A stretch of 64,000 bases of DNA, from NCBI RefSeq assembly GCF_030052815.1, contig NC_079505.1:69214324-69278323 (forward strand), given 5' to 3'. Made by a program: the position numbers and the translations under genes. Shown one piece after another: positions 35,905-48,200 of the stretch (positions are counted from its first letter, which is position 1; each line of letters begins with the position of its first letter). Origin of the DNA: Hevea brasiliensis. Taxonomy: Eukaryota > Streptophyta > Magnoliopsida > Malpighiales > Euphorbiaceae. The notes beneath the pieces were generated by a model. That model saw nothing but the letters and a program-made list of their open reading frames with translations, was not told the origin of the DNA and ran no database searches.

Positions 35905-38900
35905 TGTCACACCTTACCTAATGAATTATTAAATTTCGCCTACCGATAACACATTAAATATACTATAAGGGATTTTAAATTAATTTCCATTCATTTTAAA
36001 GTATAAAGTAATGTTAAATAATTACTAAAAAGCCTTTAATTGAAGTTTATGTCATGAATTCAAATTTTGATTTATTTGGGATTTCGAAGATTTTACAGAA
36101 ATTTTAACAGAATGCCAGCTAGAAATTGAGAAAACAGTTCTTCAAAACTTATTAAAAACACTTTCAATATGTACAATATCCACAACTCCATTTAATCTCA
36201 ACACAATCCCATATAAATCAACACAATTTTTAGCAATCTCAATATCATTTCATTCAGTTCAACTCAAATATAAAATTTTCAATTCCAGAAAAAAGGACAA
36301 AATATTAATATTACAATTTTAATTATACAATTGCTCAACTAGTTCTATGGATACATATGAACAATAATTTACATTAAAAGAAATTTATAAGGGTGTAAAA
36401 TATTATACCCATAAAAGTTTCTAAAATTTCATTTAACTGTAGCTATAGCAGCTCACTCTGCTGCTTTATCCTTCTCCCTATCTGTGACAACAAGAAAAGT
36501 CATCGCTGAGTAATTTACTTAATGGTGCACAACAATAAATTCAAAAAAAAAATCACTAAAAATGAAATCATTCATTGATAAGCAGAAATTTAAAAATTCT
36601 CGTAATCATAGTTCATAAAGCTGATGTTAATATTTTCAACAATAATTTATCAAAATAAACTGTAAACAATAGTATTGCCAATAATTACACAACTTAGGTC
36701 ATGACACAAAATTTCACGATCAATATCGTGTTGTACACCACGACAAAGTAATCTACAACCTCACTAATCGAAATTAATGAGAGAGGTGGCTAGCTAGCTA
36801 TATGAGTACTCATTCAATCTCAACCTCAAATTGGCAAGCCAGAGAGGGAGGAACATAATCAATTTCAACTCCATAGATGGAGGAGGAACACAATAATATT
36901 GTCATGCCAAGTGTGATTTCAAAATCCAATACAAATCATTTTATTCAAATAATTTAATTTCAAACACTAATCATATGAAATTCAAAATTGTCACTTATAA
37001 ATTAGGCAACACAATATTTCCTAAATAGATTTTTCAAAACTATAACAATCACAAATTGTTCACAACACACTTATTCAAATAAATTTTTTAGTAGAAAACG
37101 AGGAAGTCAAATTATTATGCACAAACCTCTTTTATTTGCCTTGACTTAGTCCACTCTTCCTCCTTCCTTGAAGAGCTCCTTTCCAACTGAAACACATAAT
37201 TAAAGTGTTTCAATACCCTTCCAAACCATTTCTAATAATAAGTCCAACAATGAAATTTTGCATACTTAATTTTGCTTAACAAGTTGCATAAGATTGGGTT
37301 CTTTGCATTTAAAGTTATTGTGGTTACTATTTACGTAAATTTTTTACTTTTTCATAATTAATAGGTATACAATTTCTAATTCCATGCTAGTACCACACTT
37401 TAGGTTATAAACTTGTTGGCATTAGTTGCCAATTACAATTCAATTCTTCCTAGAAGTAATTTCAAATTTTCAGTTTTTGTCACCAATGTTTACTATTCTA
37501 TTGGACTAATCTACAGTGAAAATTTGGCTAAATTTTTTTCATCAAAGTTGTTCCTTAATGTCTCTACTTTAATTCCCTTTTTGAATCACTCCACTTGGAG
37601 TTTTGTAGCTCAAGTTATGATATTTTTACCATAACTGGTCGGATTAGTCTATGTCCAGAATTTCTGGGCAAATTTGGTTTTAGCAGTTTTGATTAGCAAA
37701 CTTTGGTTAGCAATTTGATTATGTTATGGTCTGAATTTGGATTTTGGTTCTCCATGAAAGTTGTTCTATTATGTCTAAGCTTTCCATGGGTTCAAGAATC
37801 AGGTCATTTGGACCTCTCTACACAAAGTTATAGCTATTTGAACATCTACTATTCATTTGGTCAATTCTGCCCAGAATCAGAGCACTAATTCCGGATTCAA
37901 CCTAATTTTAGACTAACTTATGGTCAGTTTTTAGGTAGGGTTTCTTCATAAAAAATGTAGCATTATGACCCTAATTCCATCTCCAATTAGCCTCACACCA
38001 ATTGGAGCAACACAATTCAACTTATAGCCATCTAAACTTGCTGGACTCATTGGTCCAGAATTCAGTCATTCCACATTCACAACTCATTCCAATTCCATTC
38101 ATCAATTTACACTTATAAGCACACTAATTGACCATAATTGAGCATCACAACATCAATTGGTCTACAATTCTCAAAAATCCTCAATTTCTATTAAAATCCT
38201 AACCACCATAAACCCTAAATTTCTAAATGTTACAATTCATGCAAATTCGCTTCACTAATCACTTACACTTACTCATTTAAGCTTGGTTACATATTTAATT
38301 CCATCAATTTCCATCAAACCCTAACCCCATCAAGTTGGTTGAAATTTTCTCCCTTCTCCAAACATGCATAATTTTTCAATTTTCCAAGTAATTTCTACTT
38401 GCTTAACTTAATTTTTATAAGTATAACTCAATTTAAACTAAGAGAGAAAGACTTACCCCAATTGAGTAAACTTGTGCCTTCAATTCTTCAAAATTTTCTT
38501 GGATTTCTCTCTTCAAATCTTCTTACCAAGGCTTAATTTAGGCTTTTCTACTAATTTGGTGGAAAGTTTGTGGTGGAAGAGAGGGAATTCAAGCTTGAGT
38601 TTTGGTGAAAATGGAGGACATTTAAGAGCGTGAGAGAGAGAAAATGGGATGGCTAAATGGTGGAGAAGAAGACCCAATTTTTCTTTTTAATTTGCAATTT
38701 ATTCTATTTATTCTTATCCATAATTGAGTTAATTAAATTATAAATTTTTATTGTGTCATGCTTACATAAGGATGATGTCATAATCACTTTAATTTTTTGA
38801 ATTTTTCTTTTCCTTTTTCCTTTCTTCCATATACTTCTTCACTTTTAATCTATTTTTCATAATTTTATTTTCCGACATTTTAATGAACATTTAGGCCAAG

Positions 38901-39337
38901 AGTCACCTCTAAGGGTGAATTGACCAAATTGCCCCTTATCAATCTGATCAATTTTCCTAATAGCACTAGGTTACTTCCTGAACTCTGATTCAATTATTTG
39001 AACTTGTTCTCTATTCTTTTATGAGGTTTTCACATTACCATTAGCTTTGCAATTATCCTTAGGCCTAAGGTGTCATAAGGTCCCACATTAAATTAGGGTA
39101 GCAACTGAACTTGCAGTCACTTCTCGGTTCGATCACCCATCACTGGGACCTCGGCTCATTTAACCGATTATGCTTTGTTTCTCTTGTTTCCATTTTGCCT
39201 TCATATGACTTCTATTAATTTTTATTTATGGCTTTTCTAGATGACATAGATATAGTTCTAGACATCCTGACTGTCCGGACAGACACTAGTCACTAAAACA
39301 GTAGAATGTATAGACTACTTAGTATGGAGGTGTTACA
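35905..39337 (-). repeat. 3' LTR of the Tekay-type element (3433 bp)
   Basis: On the minus strand it runs from TGTAACACCTCC at 39337 to GGTGTGACA at 35905. It carries the hairpin at 36504-36530 and the internal modules near 37590-37870. Plus-strand frames here with the KVVLLCLSFPW string are LTR modules, not genes. Confidence 0.92.
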
Positions 39338-39353
39338 ATTCTCCCCCCTTTAA
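39338..39353 (-). other. Polypurine tract of the Tekay-type element
   Basis: Read on the minus strand it is AAAGGGGGGAGAAT, immediately before the 3' LTR. Confidence 0.85.
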
Positions 39354-39384
39354 AAGAAATTTCATCCCGAAATTTTACCTAGTA

Positions 39385-39834
39385 TTAATCTCTGAATAGT
39401 TGTGGGTGTTGTCTCCTCATGTCTTCCTCGCACTCCCAAGTAGCCTCCTGGCCTGAATGATGGTTCCACAGCACTTTCACTAGAGGTATCTGTTTGTTCC
39501 TCAACTGCTTCACCTCATATGCCAAGATCTCTATAGGCTCTTCCTCATAAGTGAGGTCTGGATTAACTTTAATTTCTTCTACTAGTAGAACATGAGAAGG
39601 GTCTGATTTGTATCTCCTCAACATAGATACATGAAAGACATTGTGTATCCTTTCCAGCTCTGGAGGTAGTGCAAATCTATATGCCAAAGGACCCACTCTT
39701 TCTAAAACCTCATATGGAATGATGAAGCGAGGACTCAGTTTCCCCTTTCTGCCAAATCTCATAATCTTTTTCCAAAGGGAAACCTTGAGGAATACCTTAT
39801 CACCCACTGCATATTCAATATCTCTTCTTTTCAA
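39385..39834 (-). pseudogene. Integrase C-terminus and chromodomain (Tekay type)
   Basis: A 149-codon frame with GDKVFLKVSLWKKIMRFG, LSPRFIIPYEVLERVG, ERIHNVFHVSMLRRY and a C-terminal chromodomain ending VLWNHHSGQEATWE. It is separated from the integrase core upstream by a stop. The GPY/F-like module is altered to IPY. Confidence 0.92.
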
Positions 39835-39849
39835 ATCAATGTAAGACTT

Positions 39850-40686
39850 CTAATGATTTGATGCAGCCTTGAGTCTATCTCTAATAAGCTTAATCTTCTC
39901 CTCTGTCTGTTGAACAATTTCTGAGCCAATCAATTTCTTTTCACCCACTTCATCCCAACAAAAAGGAGTTCTGCACTTCCTGCCATACAAAGCTCCATAT
40001 GGAGGCATCCCAATACTTGATTGATAGCTATTATTGTAAGCAAATTCAATCAAAGGCAAGTATGTATCCCAACTACCTTCAAACTCAATCACATAAGCCC
40101 GTAGTATATCCTCCAAGATCTGAATTACCCTCTCAAACTGGCTATTTGTATGAGGATGGAATGCAGTACTAAAGTTCAATCTAGTTCCTAGGGCTTTTTG
40201 CAAACTACTCCAGAATCTAGAAGTGAACCTTAGATCTCTGTCTAACACAATAGATACCGACACTCCATGAAGTCTCATTATCTCATCAATGTACAGTTTA
40301 ACCAATCTGTCGAGGCTATAGTCCATCTTCACTGGCAAAAAGTGAGCAAACTTGGCCAATCTATCTATAATAACCCATATTGCATCATGATTCTTCTGTG
40401 TTTTAGGAAGCCCCATCACAAAATCCGTCGTGATCCGTTCCCATTTCCACTCGGGAATTGGCAATAGCTGTAGCAAACTAGCTAGCACTTGGTGTTCAGC
40501 CTTCACTTGCTGACAAGTCAGGCATTTGGATACATACTCAGTTATGTTTTTCTTCATACCTATCCACCAATAGTGCTTTTTTACCGTTCTGTACATTTTA
40601 GTCCCACCAGGGTGCATAGAAAAAAGAGAGTCATGTGCTTCCTTCACAATGATTTGCCTCAATTTCACATCATTTGGGATGCACAC
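39850..40686 (-). pseudogene. Integrase core (Tekay type)
   Basis: It has the zinc-binding region (HPGGTKMYR, CLTCQQVKAEHQ) and the DDE core: TTDFVMGLP, LDRDLRFTSRFW and SQFERVIQILED. Then come LIEFAYNNSYQSSIGMPP and ALYGRKCRTP. Open over 278 codons, so this is one of the best-preserved parts of the element. Confidence 0.93.
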
Positions 40687-40689
40687 TCT

Positions 40690-41468
40690 GCCTGGTGTAA
40701 TAGTAAGCCATCATCATTCATTAAAAATCCAGGTTTCTTGCCATCTCGAGCTTCTTCCATTAATTTATGATACTTTTTGTCATTTTATACTGCTGTTTTA
40801 ATCTGATCAATCAACATTAGCTTCACTTGCCAGGTAGTTATCATTTGTCCCACATCATCTATCTCCAGATTAGCATGTAGTGCCCTCAACTCATACACCA
40901 TAGACAAAGGAGAAACCCTTAAACTAGCCATAGTCTTGCGACTTAAGGCATCAGCTACCACATTTGCTTTCCCTGGCTGATAATCTATTAAGCAGTCATA
41001 GTCTTTGATCAGTTCTAGCCACCTCCTTTATCTCAAATTCAACTCCTTTTGAGTGCCCAGATATTTTAAGCTCTTGTGATCTATGTAGATGTAACATTTC
41101 TCCCTGTACAAATAGTGTCTCCAAATCTTTAGAGCAAATACTATGGCAGCAAGCTCCAAATCATGTGTAGAGTAGTTTCTCTCATATGGTTTCAACTAGC
41201 ATGATGCATAAGCAATGACATTTTGGTCTTGCATCAGTACACAGCCTAGCCCATTGTGAGAAGCATCGCTATAAATATTATATTTTTTACCCAGAATAGG
41301 TAAAGTTAGGACTAGAGCTTCAGTTAAACATCTTTTCAACTCATCAAAGCTCTGCTGGCACCAATCAGTCCACTGAAATTTTATATCTTTCTGAAGCAAC
41401 TTGGTCATTGGAGATGCCAACATAGAAAACCCCTTTACAAAACAGCGATAGTAACCAGCTAAACCCAT
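40690..41468 (-). pseudogene. RNase H region (Tekay type)
   Basis: It starts GLAGYYRCFVKGFS and includes YSDASHNGLGCVLMQ (41196-41468). After a stop it continues with [20 protein letters not shown] and KANVVADALSRKTM down to about 40900. Two or more stops break it. Confidence 0.88.
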
Positions 41469-41504
41469 AAAACTATGAACTTCTGTAACATTTCTGGGTA
41501 GCTT

Positions 41505-42323
41505 TCAATTAAGGATAGCTTCTACCTTGCTAGAATCTACCTTAATTCCTTTAGCTGATACAATATGTCCCAAGAAAGCAATTTCCTTCAGCCAAAATTC
41601 ACACTTTAATAGCTTGACATACAACTGTTTCTCCCTTAAGGTCTGTAGCACAATCCTCAGGTGCTTATCATGCTCCTCTGCACTCCTTGAATACACCAAA
41701 ATATTATAAATAAATACCACAACAAACTGATCTAAATATGGCCTAAAGATAGTGTTCATCAGGTCCATAAAAGCAGCTGGAGCATTGGTTAACCCAAATG
41801 GAATAAACAGAAACTCGTAGTGGCCATATCAAGTTCTCAAAGCAATTTTAGGAATGCTCTGCTCTTGCACCTTCAACTGATAATAAACCGATCTCAAGTC
41901 AATTATGGAGAATACAGCTGCACCCTTCAACTGATCAAACAAGTCATCTATGCGCGGCAGTGAATATCTATTCTTTATGGTCACCTTATTCAACTGCCTG
42001 TAGTCGATACACAGACGGAGAGTACCATATTTTTTCTTAACAAACAATACTGGTGCTCTCCAAGGTGACACACTGGGGTGAATGAAGCCCTCATCAAGTA
42101 ATTCTTACAACTGCACCTTCAACTCCTTCAATTCAGCAGGTGCCATTCTGTAAGGTGTAATGGAGATTGGGTCCACACCAGGCATAACCTCTATTTCAAA
42201 TTGAACTTCTCTTTCCGGAGGTAACCCTGACAATTTTTCAGGAAATACATCCAAAAAATCACATACTGTAGGGATGTCTTTCAATACTGGACTCCCTACT
42301 TGGGTGTCTATTACATAGACCAA
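41505..42323 (-). pseudogene. Reverse transcriptase (Tekay type) with mutated active site
   Basis: Three open pieces are joined by stops: entry segment DVFPEKLSGLPPEREVQFEI with YRMAPAELKELK, then [20 protein letters not shown] and [20 protein letters not shown], then [19 protein letters not shown] sequence. The catalytic box reads [11 protein letters not shown], where two aspartates are expected, so the polymerase would be inactive even without the stops. Confidence 0.92.
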
Positions 42324-42479
42324 ATAAGCTTCACACCCTTTTTAGATTATTCTTCTAACAAGTGCAGCTGAAATAAGGTTTGATGGTAATAACTGTCTCT
42401 CCTTATGTATTACTACATCACCATACTAGGGGAGACCAAAAGTGACTATCTTCAGTCTACAATCAATTATCGCATGATG

Positions 42480-42790
42480 CCTGGCTAACCAATCCATGCC
42501 AAAGATGATGTCATAATTTCTGAAGGGCATTTTAATCAAATCAGATAGGAAAGTATGTCATTGGATCATCAAAGGACAATCATTGTATACTCTATTTACC
42601 CTGACCTCTTGTCCTAATGGACTAGTTATTAGCACATCAAAGTCCATTTTGACACACGGGATAGTAGCAGAACATATAACATTAGCATTAACATATGAAT
42701 GTGTGGAGCCAGGATCAAACAACACATAATCATTTTGGTCAAGGATAGAAAAAGTACCAACTACTACATCAGACGTCTCAGCCTCCTCTC
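42480..42790 (-). pseudogene. Aspartic protease region (Tekay type)
   Basis: The minus strand reads LFDPGSTHSYVNA, then DFDVLITSPLGQEV and IIFGMDWLARHHAIIDC, the usual order for the Ty3/gypsy protease. A stop interrupts it near 42560, and the catalytic triplet is read as DPG rather than the usual DTG or DSG. Confidence 0.75.
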
Positions 42791-42841
42791 TCTAACGCAT
42801 AGTATATACTCTGGCTGGTGCGCCACTCAGCTCTAGCTGAT

Positions 42842-44009
42842 TTACTGTACTCTGGCTACCAGGTATACTACTCCTACCTCTGTCTCTACCTCTACTAACT
42901 TATGGTGAACCTCTGGGGGTAGAAACTTGGGCTGCTCCCTCTGAAGTAGCAGGTGGTCCAGAATGGCGTGCACTTGTACAATCCTTAGAAAAATGACCAG
43001 TGCTGCCACAGTTATAACATGCCCCTGTGGCTTTGTAGCATATTCCACCGTGCACCTTTTCACATGTTTCACAGGTGCGGACTGACAATGTCCCCCTGAT
43101 ATCTGTTGGGTAGACCTGGGTGGCCTTTGTCCTGAGGATCTACCTCTACCAGACTTGCGAGATCTAGATCCTTCAAAATTTTTCCTCTTTCCTGATCCAC
43201 TACCCAAAGTTTGACCCGAAGTCTTTTCACTCTTCTCTTTTTCCTCTATTCCCTTTTTATCTGTTCCTTCCATTTCAATTCTTTCCAACTCCAGGGCTTA
43301 TGAAATTAATTCTGAAAAGTTCTGATGTCTAAACCCCACTACTTGCAGTCTCAAACATGGTTTTAGCCCAATTTCAAATCATTTACATCTGTCTCTAGCA
43401 GTGGTAAGTAGGCTTCCAGCATAATAACTCAGCCTGGAGAAGTCTCTCTCATATTCTGCTATTGTTCTGTCCCCTTGCTTTAAACTTAGAAATTCTTACA
43501 ATTTCATGTCAACATACGTATAAGGACCCATTTCTGCTTGAACTCGCTCAGAAAATCTGATCATGTTAGGACTGGGGGCTCTACTAGACTATGTGGGATG
43601 GTATTCCACTACTCATATGCATCTCCTTATAGTAGAGAAACTGAGATTCAAACTTTAGTTCTTTCGTGCAGTGTAGCTTTTTAAATACCCTTTCCATTCT
43701 TTCAATCTACTACTCTGCCTCCAGTAGATTCACAGTTCCTTTAAACTCACTAGCCTCATATTTTATTAATTTATCATATTGCCTGGCTGGAGGCTGGGGT
43801 TGCACTGCTAGTACTTAAATTGGGGCTTGTGTTGATATATTTCTAGCCATCTATTGGAATAAGGCAGCCATCTACTGAGCAAACTGAGCAGGAAATTGTG
43901 GCATGGGAGAAGCTGGTGTAGCTGACCCACTAACATTCTGAAGAGCTGGGGCTTCCCCTTGTGCCTCAGCCTCAACTGATTGCTCAACTGAGCGATCCCC
44001 TTCTTCCAT
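42842..44009 (-). pseudogene. Gag with CCHC zinc knuckle (Tekay type)
   Basis: A likely start is the ATG at 44007-44009 (MEEGDRSVEQSVEAE). Capsid-type sequence follows (KYEASEFKGTVN near 43755), broken by several stops. The C-terminal part has CYNCGSTGHFSKDC, a complete CCHC knuckle (42900-43088 frame), within a basic, glycine-rich tail. Confidence 0.85.
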
Positions 44010-44178
44010 TTCAATTTATAGAAATTCCACTCTCTGGCAATCAACACAAGGAGGATTATCCCATTAGTTCATATTCATGATGTAAATGCATTATATATAT
44101 CAATTAAGGACATTTGAGCAGTTATACTAATCAAGAAAATATTTCAAATTTATAGTTCAAAACTCATTTCAAAACATT

Positions 44179-44190
44179 GCTCTAATACCA
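44179..44190 (-). other. Primer binding site (tRNA-iMet, one mismatch)
   Basis: On the minus strand it reads TGGTATTAGAGC, one base different from the TGGTATCAGAGC of the other elements here, eight bases from the LTR edge. Confidence 0.85.
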
Positions 44191-45056
44191 CTAAAACATG
44201 TCACACCTTATTCCTCTGTAAAGCATAACATGATCTCGTAGTATACCTAATGAATTATCGAGCTTTGCCTACCGATAACCTATTAAATATACTACAAGAG
44301 ATTTTAAACTAATTTTCATTCATTTTAAAGTGTAAAGTAATGTTGAATAATTACTAACAAGCCTTTAATTGAAGTTTATGTCATGAATTCAAATTTTGAT
44401 TTATTAGGGATTTCGAAGATTTTACAGAAATTTTAGCAGAATGCCGGCTAAAAATTGAGAAAACAGTTTTTCAAAACCTATTAAAAACACTTCCAATATG
44501 TACAATATCCACAACTTCATTTAATCTCAACACAATTCCTGTAACACCCTCATTTTCGTAGTCCGTACGTCCTACTGTTCCGATGGCTAATGTCTGCCCC
44601 GGAAAGTTAGAATGTCTGGAACTACACTCCAGTGATAGTAAAAAAGCATTAAATAATGAAATATGTAATGAGAAAAATTAAGGAAAAATAAAAGAGAGAA
44701 AATGAAACTAAGTTAAATGAGCCGGCACCACAGCGATGGGTGACCGCACCGGGAAGGCTGTTGCCGACCCCAGGATCGCGGAGAACCCTCGGAATTAAAT
44801 TTCAGGACATAAGTAAAGGTTTATTGAAATGTAATTGACACTAGAAATATCAAAGAAAAATTAATAAATTAGTACAAAGAAAAATGAAAAATCGAGAAAC
44901 AGACAAAAATCGATGTTACCGAAAAATCGGGAATATAACCCGAAGTAGGGCATTTTGGTTATTTGACACCTAGAGTTGCCTTTTGACCTCAATTTCCATT
45001 AAAAATAAATGATATTATACTTTGAAAATGTCATGAAAAATAAAAATGAGGTACAT

Positions 45057-45066
45057 TATATAAATA
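45057..45066 (+). promoter_or_regulatory. LTR TATA box
   Basis: TATATAAATA lies about 520 bp into the nested solo LTR, near the position of the boxes in the solo LTRs at 3859 and 4562. Confidence 0.55.
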
Positions 45067-45151
45067 GTAGAAGAAATAAGGCAAATGTGCAAATTATAGA
45101 ACTTTAAGTAATTAAATCATTAATTTATGGTTAGTGCTCCACTAACTCAGA

Positions 45152-45223
45152 TTTTGGGACACAAATATAAGCCAATTTGGGACAGAAATGTTAAATATAA
45201 GCCAATTTGGGACAGAAATGTTT
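45152..45223 (+). repeat. 33-bp direct repeat in solo LTR
   Basis: AAATATAAGCCAATTTGGGA followed by CAGAAATGTT occurs twice in tandem around 45164-45222, a small local duplication. Confidence 0.75.
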
Positions 45224-48200
45224 ATCTTCAACCTTGGAAACAAACCAGCCGAGAGAAACACCATAGAAATCCTCCATGGCCAAACCTCACTCCACCACCA
45301 TGCACTCATGATTCAAGCCTCCTTTCCACTTGGTTTCTTCATTAAAGCTTGCACACACACCTTGGGCAGCATGTTGGAAGTAAAAAGAAGAGGATTTGAT
45401 GAAGTTTTGGTGAAGCTCAAAAAAAGGTTAGTGCTTATTTTTCCTCCCTTGCTTTAGTAAACCTTGTGTTTAGGTTGAAATGAGTACTTTGGTGAAGAGA
45501 AATGAAAAAAATAGTGAGATATGGATTTATCCATTTTTGGCAGCCATGAAGGTTTGTGGTATTTGAGTTTTTCTTACCTTTAATGGATGGGAATTAAGGT
45601 TGATTAACTCAAATAAAAGTTGTAGTAGGTTAATGTCCAAGTATGTGCATGTTAGTGCTTGAATTAAGGGTTTAAAATGGGACCTTGATGCTTTGGCAAA
45701 CTGCCATGTTTGGCAGCCTATAATATCATGAATTTATGTGTGTGAATATAAAGTTTATTAATGAAATATGATGGTGTTGAATTGTGGGCAGTTTGTATAA
45801 TTGCCATAGAAGTGTATGTGTAAAATAAGTGTTGATGTACATTGAATTTGGGTGGATGTGAATGTTGGACTTTAATGGTGAATTGTGTGCATTGAGCACT
45901 TGAGTGTTTTGCCCAATATGCTTGCTAGAATTGTGTTTAGTATTTGTAGAAGTGCTATGAATAAATAATGAAGTCATGCGGAGGAGGAGGAATGTCAAAT
46001 TGAAAGTGTGATATTCAAATGCAAGTTGTGTATGTTGGCAGGACCTAAATTAGGTCATAAGTGCAAAACTGTGAACCCAATTGGTAAACTAGACACCAAA
46101 TAGGCCAACTTTTATGTAGAAATGTTGCCTAAATTCTACCTAGAAACTGACCTTAAAAATGACTAAATCTGGAATGGCAACCTTGCAAATCTAGATTTTT
46201 TACCATATGAATAGTAGTCATTAGGATGACCATAACTCACTCAAAACAGCTCCAATTGACCTGAAATTTTTACCATAGATAGGTTAGACATAGAGCTACA
46301 ACTCTTATGAAGACACCAAAACCCAAAAATGACCATAAGCAGGTCAAATGGCTTATACAAGTTCGGATACTAAAACTGCCAGAACTAAAAGTGACTTAAA
46401 ATTTACCAAATTTTGCACTAAAGGTGCAATCTGTCTAGCTTTAGTAAATTGACCATATCTTGGTCTATACAACTCAGAATGACCTGAAATTTTTCCCCGA
46501 GTGCAATAAGACATAGAGCTACAATTTTTCTTCTTTGACCAGAAGCTAAAAACCAAGAGAAATAGGACTTTAAGCTAGACCAATCTAACACACAAAAATG
46601 GAGAACTTGACATTTACATACAATGATGCTTGAAATAATTTGGCAATGAATGCCAACTTGTAAAAATGGTAAATTGCACTATATTGGTAGCATTTTAAAA
46701 TGCAAACTATGACATATTGGTAACATTAAACCTAATTCACCTAGAGTGCATCAAAGGTCAACATTATAGGTTGACTAAAAAAAATAGAATTAAAAAAAAT
46801 TTAATTATGGAACCTTATGATTAGAAACAATTTAACTGAGTACTAAAACACTTTAAATTGTGTGTTTCAGTTGAAAAGGATATTGAAAAGCATAAGGAAC
46901 ATTGAGTCAAGGCCTAGAGGCGACTCAAACCAGGTCTGTGCACAATACTTTTTATATTCACTGCTTTTACTAGAAAATTTATTTGGAGAAATGATTTATG
47001 AATAATTTTTTATTGTTTTGGCTTTGAGAATTTTATTTAAAAATTATTGTGTTGCCTACTTTGTAAATGGAAATTTTGAGATAAAATGTGATTTGTAATT
47101 TGTATGAAATATTAAATATTGTGATTTGAAATTGTTTTGATCCACACTTGGCATGACAATATTACCATATTCCCCCTCCATTTATGGGGTGAGTATGACT
47201 ATATTCCTCTCTCTTTGACTTATCAGTCTGAGGTGAGTATGGATGAATTCTCATTAGCTAGCTAGCCACCTCCCTCATTGATTTCGATTAGTGGGGTGAG
47301 TATGCCTTGTCGTGGTATACAACACGGCATGTTCGGAAAATTTTTGTCATGACCTAAGTTGTGTTATTGATTGACAACATTGTATTTATTAAATTATTTG
47401 ATTAAATTTGTGTTATATGAGCTTTGAAAATTGTGACATGAAATTGTGAATCATTTGAATTATAAATTATCGATAAATGTTTTATATACCGCATTTTAAA
47501 TTGTTATTGTGCATCACTGAGTAAATTTTACTCAGCGATAGCTTTTTCATTGCTGTCGCAGGTAGACAGACGGACAGAGCAGCAGAGTAGGCTGCTTGTG
47601 CTACATTTTGAGATTTCACCGGGTATATTGAGTATACCATATTTTGTAGTTTTTGTTGTAATGTATGTGCACTGTATGTATATATTGTACTTGGTCTTGA
47701 GCAGTTGTAAACTAAAATTATAAATTATTTTGGCCTGTAAAAATATTGTGATATATTTCTTTTATCTCAGTTTTTGAAAACACTGAAAAATTGATGTTGA
47801 ATTGAGTTGAGAAATTTATTGTGTTGAACTATTATTAGAGTTTCGGATTGAACAAATTTATTGAAAGTGCTTTTTATAGGTTTTTGAAGAACTGTTTTAT
47901 TCGAAATACAGATGGCACTCTGCCAAAATTTTTACAGAAATTATTGCTACTTCAGATTTGTTATTTGGTTTCACTTTAGTTAAAAATATTTTAACACTTG
48001 TCAAAGTGCTCACCACTGTAAAAAGAAATTGTTTAAAATCCCTTGTAGTATATTTAATGGGTTATTAGTAAATGAAGTTTGGTAATTCATTAGGTATACT
48101 ACAGGATCATGTTATGCCTTACAGAGGGGTAGGGTGTGACAATCCCATACAAATCAACACAATCTCTAGCAATCTTAGTATCATTTCATTCAGTTCAACT

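Larger units (their letters stand above)
44540..48141 (+). mobile_element. Solo long LTR nested in the Tekay-type 5' LTR
   Basis: It runs from TGTAACACCCTC to GGGTGTGACA (3602 bp). Flanks ATTCC (44535-44539) and ATCCC (48142-48146) are the 5-bp target duplication with one mismatch. The partner LTR shows the uninterrupted site (CACAATCCCATA). It is in the opposite orientation to its host. It has a TATA box at 45057, internal modules near 46230 and 46452, and a hairpin at 47516-47537. No coding region. Confidence 0.93.

Noticed and set aside
37703..37888. Frames with KVVLLCLSFPW and GHLDLSTQSY strings in several places, suggesting a conserved small protein family
   Set aside because: All occurrences lie in the repeated non-coding modules of long LTRs, in varying frames and with stops. 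DNA-level repetition explains the similarity.
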